Shown: one piece after another, positions 47,186 through 55,610 of the stretch | How positions within the stretch are numbered: the first letter of the stretch is position 1 | Layout: every line of letters begins with the position of its first letter | From: Allobosea sp. 117 | Lineage (GTDB): Bacteria > Pseudomonadota > Alphaproteobacteria > Rhizobiales > Xanthobacteraceae | Direction: 5' to 3' | Assembly: GCF_000702305.1 (NCBI RefSeq) | Contig: NZ_JNLC01000016.1 | Location: 1-64,000 of the forward strand | DNA length: 64,000 nucleotides | The notes under the pieces: model-generated | The model's input: the letters and a program-made list of their open reading frames with translations, nothing else | Databases searched by the model: none | What the model was told of the DNA's origin: nothing | Position numbers and translations under genes: made by a program

Positions 47186-47919
47186 GCACGACCGAAGCGA
47201 TCGAGGCGCCGGCTCCCCTTGCAGCGACGCCGAAGCCGGCCGTGCGCCGTCCCGTCGACGCTGCGACGCTGGTGCTGCTCGACCGCGCCGCCCGCAAGCC
47301 GCGCGTGCTGATGGGCCAGCGGAACCAGCGCCAGGTGTTCATGCCGGGCAAGTTCGTCTTCCCCGGCGGGCGGGTCGACCCGAGCGACCGCGCCATGCCG
47401 GTGTTCGGCATGCTGGAGGGCGAGAGCGAGCGGCGGCTCGGCATCCGCGTCGGCCGTCCGAGCGCCTCCCGCGCGCGGGCGCTGGCGCTCGCCGCCATCC
47501 GCGAGACCTTCGAGGAGACCGGCCTCATCATCGGCACGCGCGAGCTGGGCATTCCGAAGGTGCCCGCCGGCTGGCAGGCCTTCGCGGAGGCCGAGGTCTT
47601 TCCTAATCTCGAGGCGCTGAGCTTCGTCGCGCGGGCGATCACCCCTCCGGGACGGCTGCGCCGCTTCGACACCCGCTTCTTCATGGCCGATGTCCGCGAC
47701 GTCGCGCATCGGATCGAGGGCGTCGTCGGGCCGGATTCGGAGCTCGTCGAGCTGCGCTGGCTGACCTTCGAGGAAGCGCGCGGGGTCGACCTGCCGGGCA
47801 TCACCCGCGCCATCCTCGGCGAGATCGAGGGGCGGCTCGCCGCCGGCGCCTCGCCCCGCCTGCCGGTACCGTTCTATTTCGAGCGGAGCGGCAAGAGATA
47901 TCGCGAATTGCTGGACTGA
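47182..47919 (+). CDS. Nudix hydrolase
   Basis: This 245-residue cytosolic protein hydrolyses a nucleoside diphosphate linked to another group. FVFPGGRVDPSD near residues 58-69 is followed, after a roughly 35-residue insertion compared with the classical Nudix box, by the catalytic helix AAIRETFEETGLIIG (REtfEEtG at 107-114). The insertion makes it resemble the NUDT7/NUDT19 (CoA or acyl-CoA) branch rather than MutT. The start overlaps the DUF983 stop codon (ATGA). The exact substrate is unknown. Confidence 0.9.
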   Translation: MSTTEAIEAPAPLAATPKPAVRRPVDAATLVLLDRAARKPRVLMGQRNQRQVFMPGKFVFPGGRVDPSDRAMPVFGMLEGESERRLGIRVGRPSASRARALALAAIRETFEETGLIIGTRELGIPKVPAGWQAFAEAEVFPNLEALSFVARAITPPGRLRRFDTRFFMADVRDVAHRIEGVVGPDSELVELRWLTFEEARGVDLPGITRAILGEIEGRLAAGASPRLPVPFYFERSGKRYRELLD

Positions 47920-47995
47920 CCGGCCTGACCGCACCGACTGGCGTTCTCGCCACACCGACTGGACGACCCTCCGGCTTCTCCCCTACAAGCCCGAC

Positions 47996-49156
47996 ATGTC
48001 CGCTCCGCCCGTCGATCTGCGCTCCGCCAACATCGCCTCGATCGCCGCCGCCATCGCCGCCGTCTCGGTGGCCGGCATCGGTCTCGGGCTGTCCATACCG
48101 TTGCTCGCCATCGAGCTGGAAACGCGGGGAATCGCAAGAACCTGGATCGGCATCAACACGGCGGTCGGCGGCATAGCCAACATCGTCGCCGCGCCGTTCA
48201 TGACCGGGCTGGTTCGGCGCTTCGGCGCCGGCAACATGCTGCTCTGCGCGATCGGTCTGGCGGCGCTGAGTCTCATCGGCTTCAAGGCATCCCCCTGGTT
48301 CGCCCTGTGGTTTCCGTTGCGTTTCGCGTTCGGCGTGGCGATGTGTGCGCTGTTCGTGGTGAGCGAGTTCTGGATCAACGCCGCCGCGCCCCCGGCCCGG
48401 CGGGGGCTGGTCATGGGCGTCTATGCCACCATCCTCTCGCTCGGCGTCGCCGGCGGGCCGGCCATACTGAACCTCACCGGCACGGTGGGATGGATGCCCT
48501 ACCTGATCGGCGCGGCGCTGTTCGTGGCTGGCGGAATCCCGGTCATCATGGGGGCTTCGGGCGCACCGGAGATCCACACCGACAGCCGGTTCGGCATCCT
48601 CGACATGCTGCGGCTCGCTCCCAGCGCGACGCTGGCAGCGCTGATCTTCGGCGCGGTCGAGACCGGCGAGATGAGCTTCCTCGCCATATACGGGCTGCAG
48701 CGCGGCCTCGACGAGGGCAGCGCGGCGCTGCTGATGACCATCACTATGCTGGGCGGCGTCGCCTTCCAGATCCCGCTCGGCCTGCTCAGCGACCGGATGG
48801 ACCGGCGCAGGCTGCTGCTGATCTGCGGCACGATCGGCCTCGCCGGCATGTGTCTCCTTCCCCTGTTACCGATGGAGGGCTGGACGATCCGCGGCGTGCT
48901 GTTCGTCTCGATCGGCGTGGTGGCCGGACTGTACACGGTCGGCCTCGCCCATCTCGGCGCCCGTTTCCACGGCGCCGAGCTCGCTTCGGCGAATTCGGCT
49001 TTCGTGATGCTCTACAGCATCGGGCTGACCGTCGGGCCGCCATTGGTCGGCGCCGGCATGGATGCCGCCAATCCGCAGGGCTTCGCCTATACGCTCGCCA
49101 CCTTCCTCGCCCTTTACGTCGCCGTGGTGGGCTGGCGGGTGGCGCGGGTTCCTTGA
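47996..49156 (+). CDS. MFS transporter, YcaD-like
   Basis: This 386-residue inner-membrane carrier has about twelve hydrophobic segments. The first half contains ISIPLLAIELETRGI-style helix 1 and the FVVSEFWINAAAPPARRGLVMGVYATILSLG segment typical of the YcaD/YfkF group. The loop between helices 8 and 9 has LGLLSDRMDRRRLL. The substrate is unknown. The gene is conserved in position between the Nudix gene and rpmG in related genomes as I recall. A gap of 76 bases separates it from the Nudix gene. Confidence 0.85.
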   Translation: MSAPPVDLRSANIASIAAAIAAVSVAGIGLGLSIPLLAIELETRGIARTWIGINTAVGGIANIVAAPFMTGLVRRFGAGNMLLCAIGLAALSLIGFKASPWFALWFPLRFAFGVAMCALFVVSEFWINAAAPPARRGLVMGVYATILSLGVAGGPAILNLTGTVGWMPYLIGAALFVAGGIPVIMGASGAPEIHTDSRFGILDMLRLAPSATLAALIFGAVETGEMSFLAIYGLQRGLDEGSAALLMTITMLGGVAFQIPLGLLSDRMDRRRLLLICGTIGLAGMCLLPLLPMEGWTIRGVLFVSIGVVAGLYTVGLAHLGARFHGAELASANSAFVMLYSIGLTVGPPLVGAGMDAANPQGFAYTLATFLALYVAVVGWRVARVP

Positions 49157-49276
49157 CATTCGGCGTGCCATCGCGGATATGAGCCGCCAACGAGCGACTC
49201 TCGCGTCGCGCGAACCCTTTCATATCGACGTGGCCGGTTTCAGCAGAACCATCCGCCACGCTTCAGGAGACCGGCC

Positions 49277-49444
49277 ATGGCCAAGGCGGCGACCATCAAG
49301 ATCCGGCTCGTGTCGAGCGCCGACACCGGCTATTTCTACGTGACCAAGAAGAACTCGCGCACCATGACCGACAAGCTGGTCGTCAAGAAGTACGACCCGG
49401 TCGCGAAGAAGCATGTCGAGTTCCGCGAAGGCAAGATCAAGTGA
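49277..49444 (+). CDS. rpmG: 50S ribosomal protein L33
   Basis: This 55-residue basic protein is a component of the large ribosomal subunit. The sequence begins [18 protein letters not shown], contains FYVTKKNSR, and ends VEFREGKIK. It is the cysteine-free (zinc-independent) form. TCAGGAGA lies 8 bases before the ATG. A strong intrinsic terminator follows 27 bases after the stop codon. Confidence 0.97.
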   Translation: MAKAATIKIRLVSSADTGYFYVTKKNSRTMTDKLVVKKYDPVAKKHVEFREGKIK

Positions 49445-49471
49445 TCTGACGCCTGTCGCAGCCGAAAGGAC

Positions 49472-49500
49472 AAGGCGCCGCAAGGCGCCTTTTTCTTTTG
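49472..49500 (+). terminator. Strong terminator after rpmG
   Basis: The stem AAGGCGCC/GGCGCCTT closes a GCAA tetraloop and runs directly into TTTTTCTTTTG. Confidence 0.95.
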
Positions 49501-49751
49501 CGTCAAGGACTTCGGAAATATTCTTGAGAGACGGGTTGATCGGCAGGCAACGGCCCGGAGAGGCCATCCGGGAACCCCGTCGCCCGCCGACCAGACCCCG
49601 CGGACCCAGGAGATGCGGCGGACCTGAGCACTCCGCAGGGTATTGGAACCCCGTACTGATTCGAACCTAGCCGAACCTTCTACGAAAGCAACGGCAGAAA
49701 CGCCGGAAAATCGAATTGATGGGCGGCAGGAGCAGGCAGACCGTCGGATGA
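49501..49751. other. Intergenic region without visible gene
   Basis: About 250 bases lie between the rpmG terminator and the 3' end of pleD. I see no gene, repeat or clear terminator for pleD. Confidence 0.5.
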
Positions 49752-51125
49752 TCAGGCCGCCGCCGACACCACCCGGTTGCGGCCTTCGCTTTTCGCCCGA
49801 TAGACGGCGGCGTCCGCCCGGCGGAGCAGGCTCGCCACGTCGTCGCCCGTGCCGCGGCGCGTCGCGATGCCGATGCTGATCGTCACGTTGATCGAATGCG
49901 CCCCGCCTTTGATCTGGAAGGACTCGGCCTCGATGCGCTGGCGCAGGCGCTCGGCGACGATGCCGGCGATGTTGAGGTCGGTATCGGGCATCGCCACCAC
50001 GAATTCCTCACCGCCATAGCGACAGGTCAGGTCGATACCGCGGATGTTGGAGCGCAGCCGCAGGGCGAACTCGCGCAGCACGTCGTCGCCGGCGTCGTGA
50101 CCCCACGTGTCGTTGATCGTCTTGAAGAAATCGATGTCGATCAGCATGACCGAGACCGGCCGCCCCCGCGCCGCCGCGCGGTCGAGCATGATGGCGAGGT
50201 GGCTTTCCATGTAGCGGCGGTTGTTGAGGCCGGTGAGGCCGTCAGTAATCGCCATCTCGATGGAATGCTGGACGTTGTCGCGCAGGCGGTCGGTATAGCG
50301 GCGGCGGCGGATCTGCGTGCGGGCTCGGGCCAGCAGCTCGTTCCGGTCGATCGGGCGGATGAGATAGTCGTTCACGCCGATGTCGAGGCCGCGCAGCAGG
50401 CGGTCGCGATCCTCCGGTTGGGCGAGCAGCAGGATCGGCAGATAGCGCGTGCGCTCCAGCGAGCGGATCTGGCTGCACAGCCGCAGCGCGTCGAAATTGG
50501 TGAGATCGAGGCTGATGATGGCAAGGTCGTGCCCGCCCTCGGCCACGCGGAACAGCGCCTCGTTGGGGTCCTGCTCGGCCTCGACCTGATGCTCCGCGCC
50601 GAGCACCTTGGAAAGGTGCTCCAGCATGCGCGGCCGATCCTCGACCAGCAGGATGCGGCCGCCGGTGCCCTGCTCGTCGATCACCTCGATGATGGGGTCC
50701 GGCAGTCCGAACTCGCGCGTGGCGGCCGCCCGCATGCGCAGTTCGTCGGTCACCATCTTGAGCCGCACCAGGGAGCGCACGCGGGTCAGCAGGGCGACGT
50801 CGTCGACCGGCTTGGTCACGAAGTCGTCCGCTCCGGCCTCGATGCCGCGCACGCGGTCCGCCGGCTGGTCGAGCGCGGTGATCATGATGATCGGCAGGTG
50901 GTAGGTGGCCGGATTGGATTTCAGCCGGCGGGCGACCTCGAAACCGTCCATGCCCGGCATCATCACGTCGAGCAGGACGATGTCGCACTGGCCACGCTCG
51001 CAGATGGCGAGCGCGTCGGGACCGTTCGAGGCCGTGACGACGTCGAAATAGTCCGCCGCAAGACGGATCTCCAGCAGCTTCACGTTCGCCGGCACATCGT
51101 CGACGATCAGGACGCGCGCGGTCAT
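49752..51125 (-). CDS. pleD: PleD-type response regulator diguanylate cyclase
   Basis: This 457-residue protein has two receiver domains and a GGDEF domain. The first receiver carries the phosphoacceptor Asp in LLDVMMPGMDG (about residue 53). The second (about residues 150-270) is degenerate, as in Caulobacter PleD. The GGEEF active site is at 371-375, and the c-di-GMP inhibitory site RxxD (Arg362, Asp365) is intact. In Caulobacter PleD makes c-di-GMP at the stalked pole to drive the swarmer-to-stalked transition. It lies 10 bases behind divK in the same operon, the conserved alphaproteobacterial arrangement. Confidence 0.95.
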   Translation of the reverse strand: MTARVLIVDDVPANVKLLEIRLAADYFDVVTASNGPDALAICERGQCDIVLLDVMMPGMDGFEVARRLKSNPATYHLPIIMITALDQPADRVRGIEAGADDFVTKPVDDVALLTRVRSLVRLKMVTDELRMRAAATREFGLPDPIIEVIDEQGTGGRILLVEDRPRMLEHLSKVLGAEHQVEAEQDPNEALFRVAEGGHDLAIISLDLTNFDALRLCSQIRSLERTRYLPILLLAQPEDRDRLLRGLDIGVNDYLIRPIDRNELLARARTQIRRRRYTDRLRDNVQHSIEMAITDGLTGLNNRRYMESHLAIMLDRAAARGRPVSVMLIDIDFFKTINDTWGHDAGDDVLREFALRLRSNIRGIDLTCRYGGEEFVVAMPDTDLNIAGIVAERLRQRIEAESFQIKGGAHSINVTISIGIATRRGTGDDVASLLRRADAAVYRAKSEGRNRVVSAAA

Positions 51126-51135
51126 GGCTGCAGGC

Positions 51136-51507
51136 CTATCCCTCCTTCACGAAATGGCGCACGGTCTCGAGGAATTTCGCAACCGAGATCGGCTTGGAGA
51201 GGTAGGCTTCGCAACCGCCCTCGCGGATTCGCTCCTCATCGCCCTTCATCGCGAAGGCGGTGACGGCGACCACCGGAATCGAGCGCAGTTCCGCGTCCTC
51301 CTTGAGCCAGCGCGTCACGTCGAGACCGGACACTTCGGGAAGCTGGATGTCCATCAGGATGAGGTCGGGGCGATGCTTGCGGGCCAGTTCGACGGCCTCG
51401 ACACCGCTGCGGGTTTCGACGGTCGCATAGCCGTGCGCTTCAAGCAGGTCGTGGAAGAGCTTCATATTGAGCTCATTGTCTTCCACGATCATGACGGTCT
51501 TCGGCAT
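51136..51507 (-). CDS. divK: Single-domain response regulator DivK
   Basis: This 123-residue receiver-only protein has the acidic pair Glu9-Asp10, phosphoacceptor Asp53 in [13 protein letters not shown], Thr near residue 83 in [12 protein letters not shown], and Lys near residue 105 in YLSKPIS. DivK couples the PleC/DivJ kinases to DivL-CckA-CtrA cell-cycle control in alphaproteobacteria. It precedes pleD by 10 bases. Confidence 0.96.
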   Translation of the reverse strand: MPKTVMIVEDNELNMKLFHDLLEAHGYATVETRSGVEAVELARKHRPDLILMDIQLPEVSGLDVTRWLKEDAELRSIPVVAVTAFAMKGDEERIREGGCEAYLSKPISVAKFLETVRHFVKEG

Positions 51508-51622
51508 GGGGCGCTCGGTCGTTGATGCGGGTTGGCCCTGCGCGGCGCGGGCCTGATATATACGCCGAGGAATGTCCGGCAGCAGTAGGGCAAACTAGCT
51601 GTCATTTCTTACGGAACCCCAA

Positions 51623-51949
51623 ATGCGCGAGAGTAAACCCAAGTCTTTCCGTCAACCTATGCGCCTGACGAATGCGGCCGCTGCACGGGAGGTGGCGGTC
51701 GGCGCCCTCACCTTCCTCGCCGCCGACCCCGAGCGGCTGGCGCCGATGCTGGCCGAAAGCGGCCTCGCGCCGGCCGATCTGCGTGGCGTGGTGGGCTCTC
51801 CCGCCTTCCAGGTCGCCGTGCTCGACCATCTGATCAACCATCAGGACATGCTCCTCGCCTATGCCTCCGAAGCGGCCATCGACCCCGGCCACGTGGTCGC
51901 CGCCCGCGAGATCCTCGCCCATGCCGGCGACCGGCACGGCAGCGACTGA
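51623..51949 (+). CDS. DUF3572 family protein
   Basis: This 108-residue helical cytosolic protein has [20 protein letters not shown] and [20 protein letters not shown], typical of the alphaproteobacterial DUF3572 family. No function is known. A later ATG, 13 codons in at [14 protein letters not shown], would match shorter family members and is a possible start. It is divergent from divK and followed 8 bases later by dinB, so the two are probably an operon. Confidence 0.85.
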   Translation: MRESKPKSFRQPMRLTNAAAAREVAVGALTFLAADPERLAPMLAESGLAPADLRGVVGSPAFQVAVLDHLINHQDMLLAYASEAAIDPGHVVAAREILAHAGDRHGSD

Positions 51950-51957
51950 GTATCCCC

Positions 51958-53325
51958 ATGCAAGGTTCGGGCGCGGATTCGGGTGCGGGTTCGGGCGCGG
52001 CTTGCCGGGACTGTCTGCACCGCTTCCCGCGCGGGACGCGGTGCCCGAAATGCGGCAGCCCGCGCATCGTCGCCCACGCCGAACTATTCGCGCTGCATAT
52101 CGCCCATATCGACTGCGACGCCTTCTATGCGGCGGTGGAGAAGCGCGACGCTCCCTCGCTCCGCGACAAGCCGCTGATCATCGGCGGCGGACGGCGTGGC
52201 GTGGTGTCCACCGCCTGCTATCTCGCCCGGGTGAAGGGCGTGCGTTCCGCCATGCCGATGTTCAAGGCGCTGGCGCTGTGCCCGGAAGCCGTCGTGCTGC
52301 GGCCCAACATGGCGAAATATGTGGCGGTCGGCCGGCAGATCCGCGAGCGGATGCTGAGCCTCACGCCGCTGGTCGAGCCGCTGTCGATCGACGAGGCGTT
52401 CCTCGACCTCGCCGGCACCGAGCGGCTGCACGGCGAGCCGCCGGCCATTTGCCTCATGCGCTTTGCCCGCGACGTCGAGACGGAGATCGGCGTCACCGTC
52501 TCGGTCGGCCTCGCGCCGAACAAGTTCCTCGCCAAGATCGCCTCCGATCTCGACAAGCCGCGCGGCTTCGCGGTGATCGGCGCGGTGGAGGCGGTGTCCT
52601 TCCTGGCGCCGCGGCCGGTCGGCACGATCTGGGGCGTCGGCCGGGCGACGCAGGAACGTCTCGCGCGCGACGGCTACCACACCATGGCCGATCTGCAGCA
52701 GGCCGGCGATGCCGCGCTTGCCCGGCGCTATGGAGCCGAGGGCCTTCGCCTCGCCCGCCTGTCGCGCGGCGAGGACGTGCGCGCGGTGAACCCCGAGCGC
52801 GAGACCAAGAGCATCTCCTCAGAGACCACCTTCGACGAGGACATAGCCGATTTCCGCGCGCTGGAGCGCACGCTGTACCGGCTCAGCGAGAAGGTGTCCG
52901 CCCGGCTGAAGGCGGCCGGTCTCGCCGGCCGCACCATCACGCTGAAGCTGAAGAGCGCGGACTTCCGCACCCGCACCCGGGCGCGATCGCTCGACGATCC
53001 GACGCGGCTGTCGCACCGCATCTTCGAGCACGCCCGAGAGCTCCTGATGCGCGAGACGGACGGCACGCGCTACCGGCTGATCGGCGTCGGCGTTTCCGAC
53101 CTGAGCGATGAGGCGGGCGCCGATCCGGCCGACCTGATCGACCGGCAGACCACGAAGCGTGGGGTCGCGGAACTCGCGATCGACCGGCTGCGCGCCCGCT
53201 TCGGGACCGATGCGATCGATCGGGGCATATTGATCGACGCCCCTGCCCGCCCCTCGGGCAAGCCTGATCCCGCGAAGGGGCCTATTTCGCGCACGCCTCC
53301 GCCGGCAGCGCCTCGTAGGAAGTGA
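51958..53325 (+). CDS. dinB: DNA polymerase IV with N-terminal zinc ribbon
   Basis: This 455-residue Y-family translesion polymerase has catalytic Asp52 in [13 protein letters not shown] and the Asp145-Glu146 pair in [10 protein letters not shown]. The thumb and little-finger domains follow to about residue 420. Ahead of the palm lies a 32-residue extension with Cys16, Cys19, Cys29 and Cys32 (CRDC...CPKC), a likely zinc ribbon absent from E. coli DinB but seen in alphaproteobacterial relatives. The Pro/Lys-rich C-terminus has no obvious clamp motif at the very end. The 3' end overlaps the convergent eipB gene by 44 bases. Confidence 0.93.
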   Translation: MQGSGADSGAGSGAACRDCLHRFPRGTRCPKCGSPRIVAHAELFALHIAHIDCDAFYAAVEKRDAPSLRDKPLIIGGGRRGVVSTACYLARVKGVRSAMPMFKALALCPEAVVLRPNMAKYVAVGRQIRERMLSLTPLVEPLSIDEAFLDLAGTERLHGEPPAICLMRFARDVETEIGVTVSVGLAPNKFLAKIASDLDKPRGFAVIGAVEAVSFLAPRPVGTIWGVGRATQERLARDGYHTMADLQQAGDAALARRYGAEGLRLARLSRGEDVRAVNPERETKSISSETTFDEDIADFRALERTLYRLSEKVSARLKAAGLAGRTITLKLKSADFRTRTRARSLDDPTRLSHRIFEHARELLMRETDGTRYRLIGVGVSDLSDEAGADPADLIDRQTTKRGVAELAIDRLRARFGTDAIDRGILIDAPARPSGKPDPAKGPISRTPPPAAPRRK

Positions 53326-54121
53326 GCTGTCCGCGCAGGACGAAATCACCGTAGTCGAGCTTCAGGTTGCGGCTCACGCCGTTGTCGTAGAGGTCGAAGC
53401 TGATGATGTAGTCCGGCGACTGGCTGTCGGAGCCGCGCTCGTAATAGCTCACGACCACCGGATAGCGCGGCCGCCCGGCAAGACCGGCCGCCGTCGCCGC
53501 CGTCTCCAGCCCCTCCGCCGCGGTCGTCGCCTTGCCGATCACGGCGAGCGTGTCATAGACCTTCTTGCCGTCGGGCGAGCCGTCATAGACCGCCGCCTCC
53601 AGCGTGGCGTCGCCGTCCGCGGCCTGCGTCAGGATCTTCACCACGTGCTGCGTCGGCAGGACGATCCGGCCGTCGAGCTCGAAGCTCTCCGCCTTGGGCT
53701 TGGTCGCCTTGACCATCATGCGCCCGTCCTTGCGCTCGACCATGCCGTCGGCGTCCTCGCGCTTGTCGGCGTTGACCGTGTTCTCGATCCGGTAGCGATA
53801 GGCGTTCGCCTCGCCATCCTCCCAGGTCGCGGTGGTCAGCGCGCTCGACAAGCGTCCGCCGCCGTCGGTCTCCAGGGTGGTGACCTGCTTGAGCGAGACC
53901 GAATAGCCGGCGCAGGCATTGCCCTTGATCTCGTAGACGATCTCTCCGCGGGCCGACTCGACGCGCTTCGCCGCCTTCGAGCCGTCGAGCGACAGGGCAT
54001 AGACGGCGCGATGCGGCGTCAGCTCGATCGGCGCGGCCATGGATGCGCCGGCTCCGGCGAGGAGCAGCAGGGCGCTGCAGGCACTGGTTCCGGCAGCCCG
54101 GAGAGACTTCGATATCGGCAT
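53282..54121 (-). CDS. eipB: EipB-like periplasmic envelope integrity protein (DUF1849)
   Basis: This 279-residue protein has a signal peptide (about residues 1-30, ending ASMAA) and a single beta-spiral domain. [17 protein letters not shown] near residue 31 and a cysteine pair (NACAGYSV near residue 74 and the C-terminal EACAK) match EipB, where the pair forms a stabilising disulfide. In Brucella EipB supports envelope integrity with TPR proteins. The start at 54121 was chosen for its normal signal peptide; an upstream frame extension has no signal-like character. The last 44 bases overlap dinB antisense. Confidence 0.85.
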   Translation of the reverse strand: MPISKSLRAAGTSACSALLLLAGAGASMAAPIELTPHRAVYALSLDGSKAAKRVESARGEIVYEIKGNACAGYSVSLKQVTTLETDGGGRLSSALTTATWEDGEANAYRYRIENTVNADKREDADGMVERKDGRMMVKATKPKAESFELDGRIVLPTQHVVKILTQAADGDATLEAAVYDGSPDGKKVYDTLAVIGKATTAAEGLETAATAAGLAGRPRYPVVVSYYERGSDSQSPDYIISFDLYDNGVSRNLKLDYGDFVLRGQLTSYEALPAEACAK

Positions 54122-54256
54122 AAGCGTGGGCTCCCCTCTGGCGATCATCCGACGGCTTGCGCGGCGCCGGGCGATCAGCCAAACATCGCACCGCAAACTC
54201 AAGGCGGTCAAAGGGGCGAAAGTTGGAACGTCCGCCGCCCTTTCACGGAGAACGAC

Positions 54257-54721
54257 ATGTCCGGCACGGTCGACGCCAAGCTCGCGTCATTGGGCATCAC
54301 CCTTCCGACGCCGGTGGCGCCGGTGGCCAACTATGTCCCCACCGTCATCAGCGGTAACCTGCTCTGGGTTTCCGGGCAGATCTCGGTGACGGCCGATGGC
54401 AAGCGGCTGACCGGCAAGCTCGGTGACGATGTCGACATCGAGGCCGGCTATGCGGCGGCGCGGGCCTGCGGCATCAACCTCATCGCGCAGATCAAGGCGG
54501 CGCTCGGCGACCTCGACCGCGTGAAGCGGGTGGTGAAGCTGGTCGGCTTCGTCAATTCGGTGCCGGACTTCTCCGACCAGCCCAAGGTGGTGAACGGCGC
54601 GTCCGACCTGTTCGCCGAGGTGTTCGGCGATGCCGGCCGCCATGCGCGCTCGGCGGTCGGCGTCGCGGCGCTGCCCTTCGATGTGAGCGTCGAGGTCGAG
54701 GCGGTCGTCGAGATCGCCTGA
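54257..54721 (+). CDS. RidA family protein
   Basis: This 154-residue protein of the YjgF/RidA superfamily has the long-form features LPTPVAPVANYVP at residues 15-27, LLWVSGQIS near residue 37, and ARSAVGVAALPFDVSVEVEAVVEI at the end with the usual Arg. RidA relatives hydrolyse reactive enamines/imines; the longer group to which this belongs (COG0251, YoaB-like) is less well studied. The ATG has ACGGAGAACGAC upstream. The glycerophosphodiesterase gene starts 8 bases later. Confidence 0.9.
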   Translation: MSGTVDAKLASLGITLPTPVAPVANYVPTVISGNLLWVSGQISVTADGKRLTGKLGDDVDIEAGYAAARACGINLIAQIKAALGDLDRVKRVVKLVGFVNSVPDFSDQPKVVNGASDLFAEVFGDAGRHARSAVGVAALPFDVSVEVEAVVEIA

Positions 54722-54729
54722 GGCGAACC

Positions 54730-55476
54730 ATGTCCGCTCCCGCGTGGCTCACCGCCCGGCCGATCGCCCATCGCGCCCTGCACGACGCGGCGGCCGGGAT
54801 CATCGAGAACATGCCGTCGGCGGTCGACGCGGCGATCGCCGGCGACTATGCCATCGAGGTGGACATCCAGCTCTCCTCGGACGGCGAAGCGATGGTGTTC
54901 CACGACGACGACCTCGACCGGCTGACGCTGGAGACCGGCCCGCTCGCGGCCCGCACGGCGCGGCAGCTTCAGGCGCTGGCGTTCAAGGGCACGTCCGACC
55001 GGATGATGAGCCTGCCCGATCTGCTCGCGCGGGTCGGCGGGCGGGTTCCGCTGGTGATCGAGCTGAAGAGCGCCTTCGACGGCAAGACCGCCGTCGCGGC
55101 GCGGGCGGTCGAGCTGCTTGCCACCTATTCCGGCCCGGCGGCGCTGATGTCGTTCGACCCCGACCTCGTCGCCGCGGTGCGGCGGCTGGCGCCGCGGGTG
55201 ACGCGCGGCATCACCATGGAACGGCGCTACGACGATCCCGAATGGGCGATGCTGTCGGCCGCCACCAAGTTCGCGTGGGGCAATCTCCTGCATTTCCCGC
55301 GCACGCGGCCGGACTTCATCGCCCATTATGTCCGCGAGCTGCCGGCCCCGGCGCCGCGCCTCGCCCGGGCCGTGTTCGGCACGCCGATCCTGACCTGGAC
55401 GGTACGCACGCAGGCCGACCGGGACACCGCCCGCCGGTACGCCGACCAGATGATCTTCGAGGGCTTCCGGCCCTGA
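54730..55476 (+). CDS. Glycerophosphodiester phosphodiesterase
   Basis: This 248-residue TIM-barrel enzyme hydrolyses deacylated phospholipid head groups to glycerol 3-phosphate and an alcohol. Catalytic features are His14 in PIAHRALHD, the EVDIQLSSDGEAMVFHDDDLDR segment near residues 42-63 with metal-binding Glu/Asp and the second catalytic His, and a VIELKSAFDG strand near residue 106. There is no signal peptide, so a cytosolic UgpQ-like role is likely. It probably forms an operon with the RidA gene. Confidence 0.9.
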   Translation: MSAPAWLTARPIAHRALHDAAAGIIENMPSAVDAAIAGDYAIEVDIQLSSDGEAMVFHDDDLDRLTLETGPLAARTARQLQALAFKGTSDRMMSLPDLLARVGGRVPLVIELKSAFDGKTAVAARAVELLATYSGPAALMSFDPDLVAAVRRLAPRVTRGITMERRYDDPEWAMLSAATKFAWGNLLHFPRTRPDFIAHYVRELPAPAPRLARAVFGTPILTWTVRTQADRDTARRYADQMIFEGFRP

Positions 55477-55610
55477 GCCCCGCGCTCCCATCTGCGTGAT
55501 CGGCTCTTCCGCAAGCCGCAAATACCGCGCACATTCGGGCGCCCTGCTGCAGCGCGGCATATGCCTGCCGCCCCCCTTTTGTCTCGATCCCAGCCGGGCG
55601 GCGCCGCATC

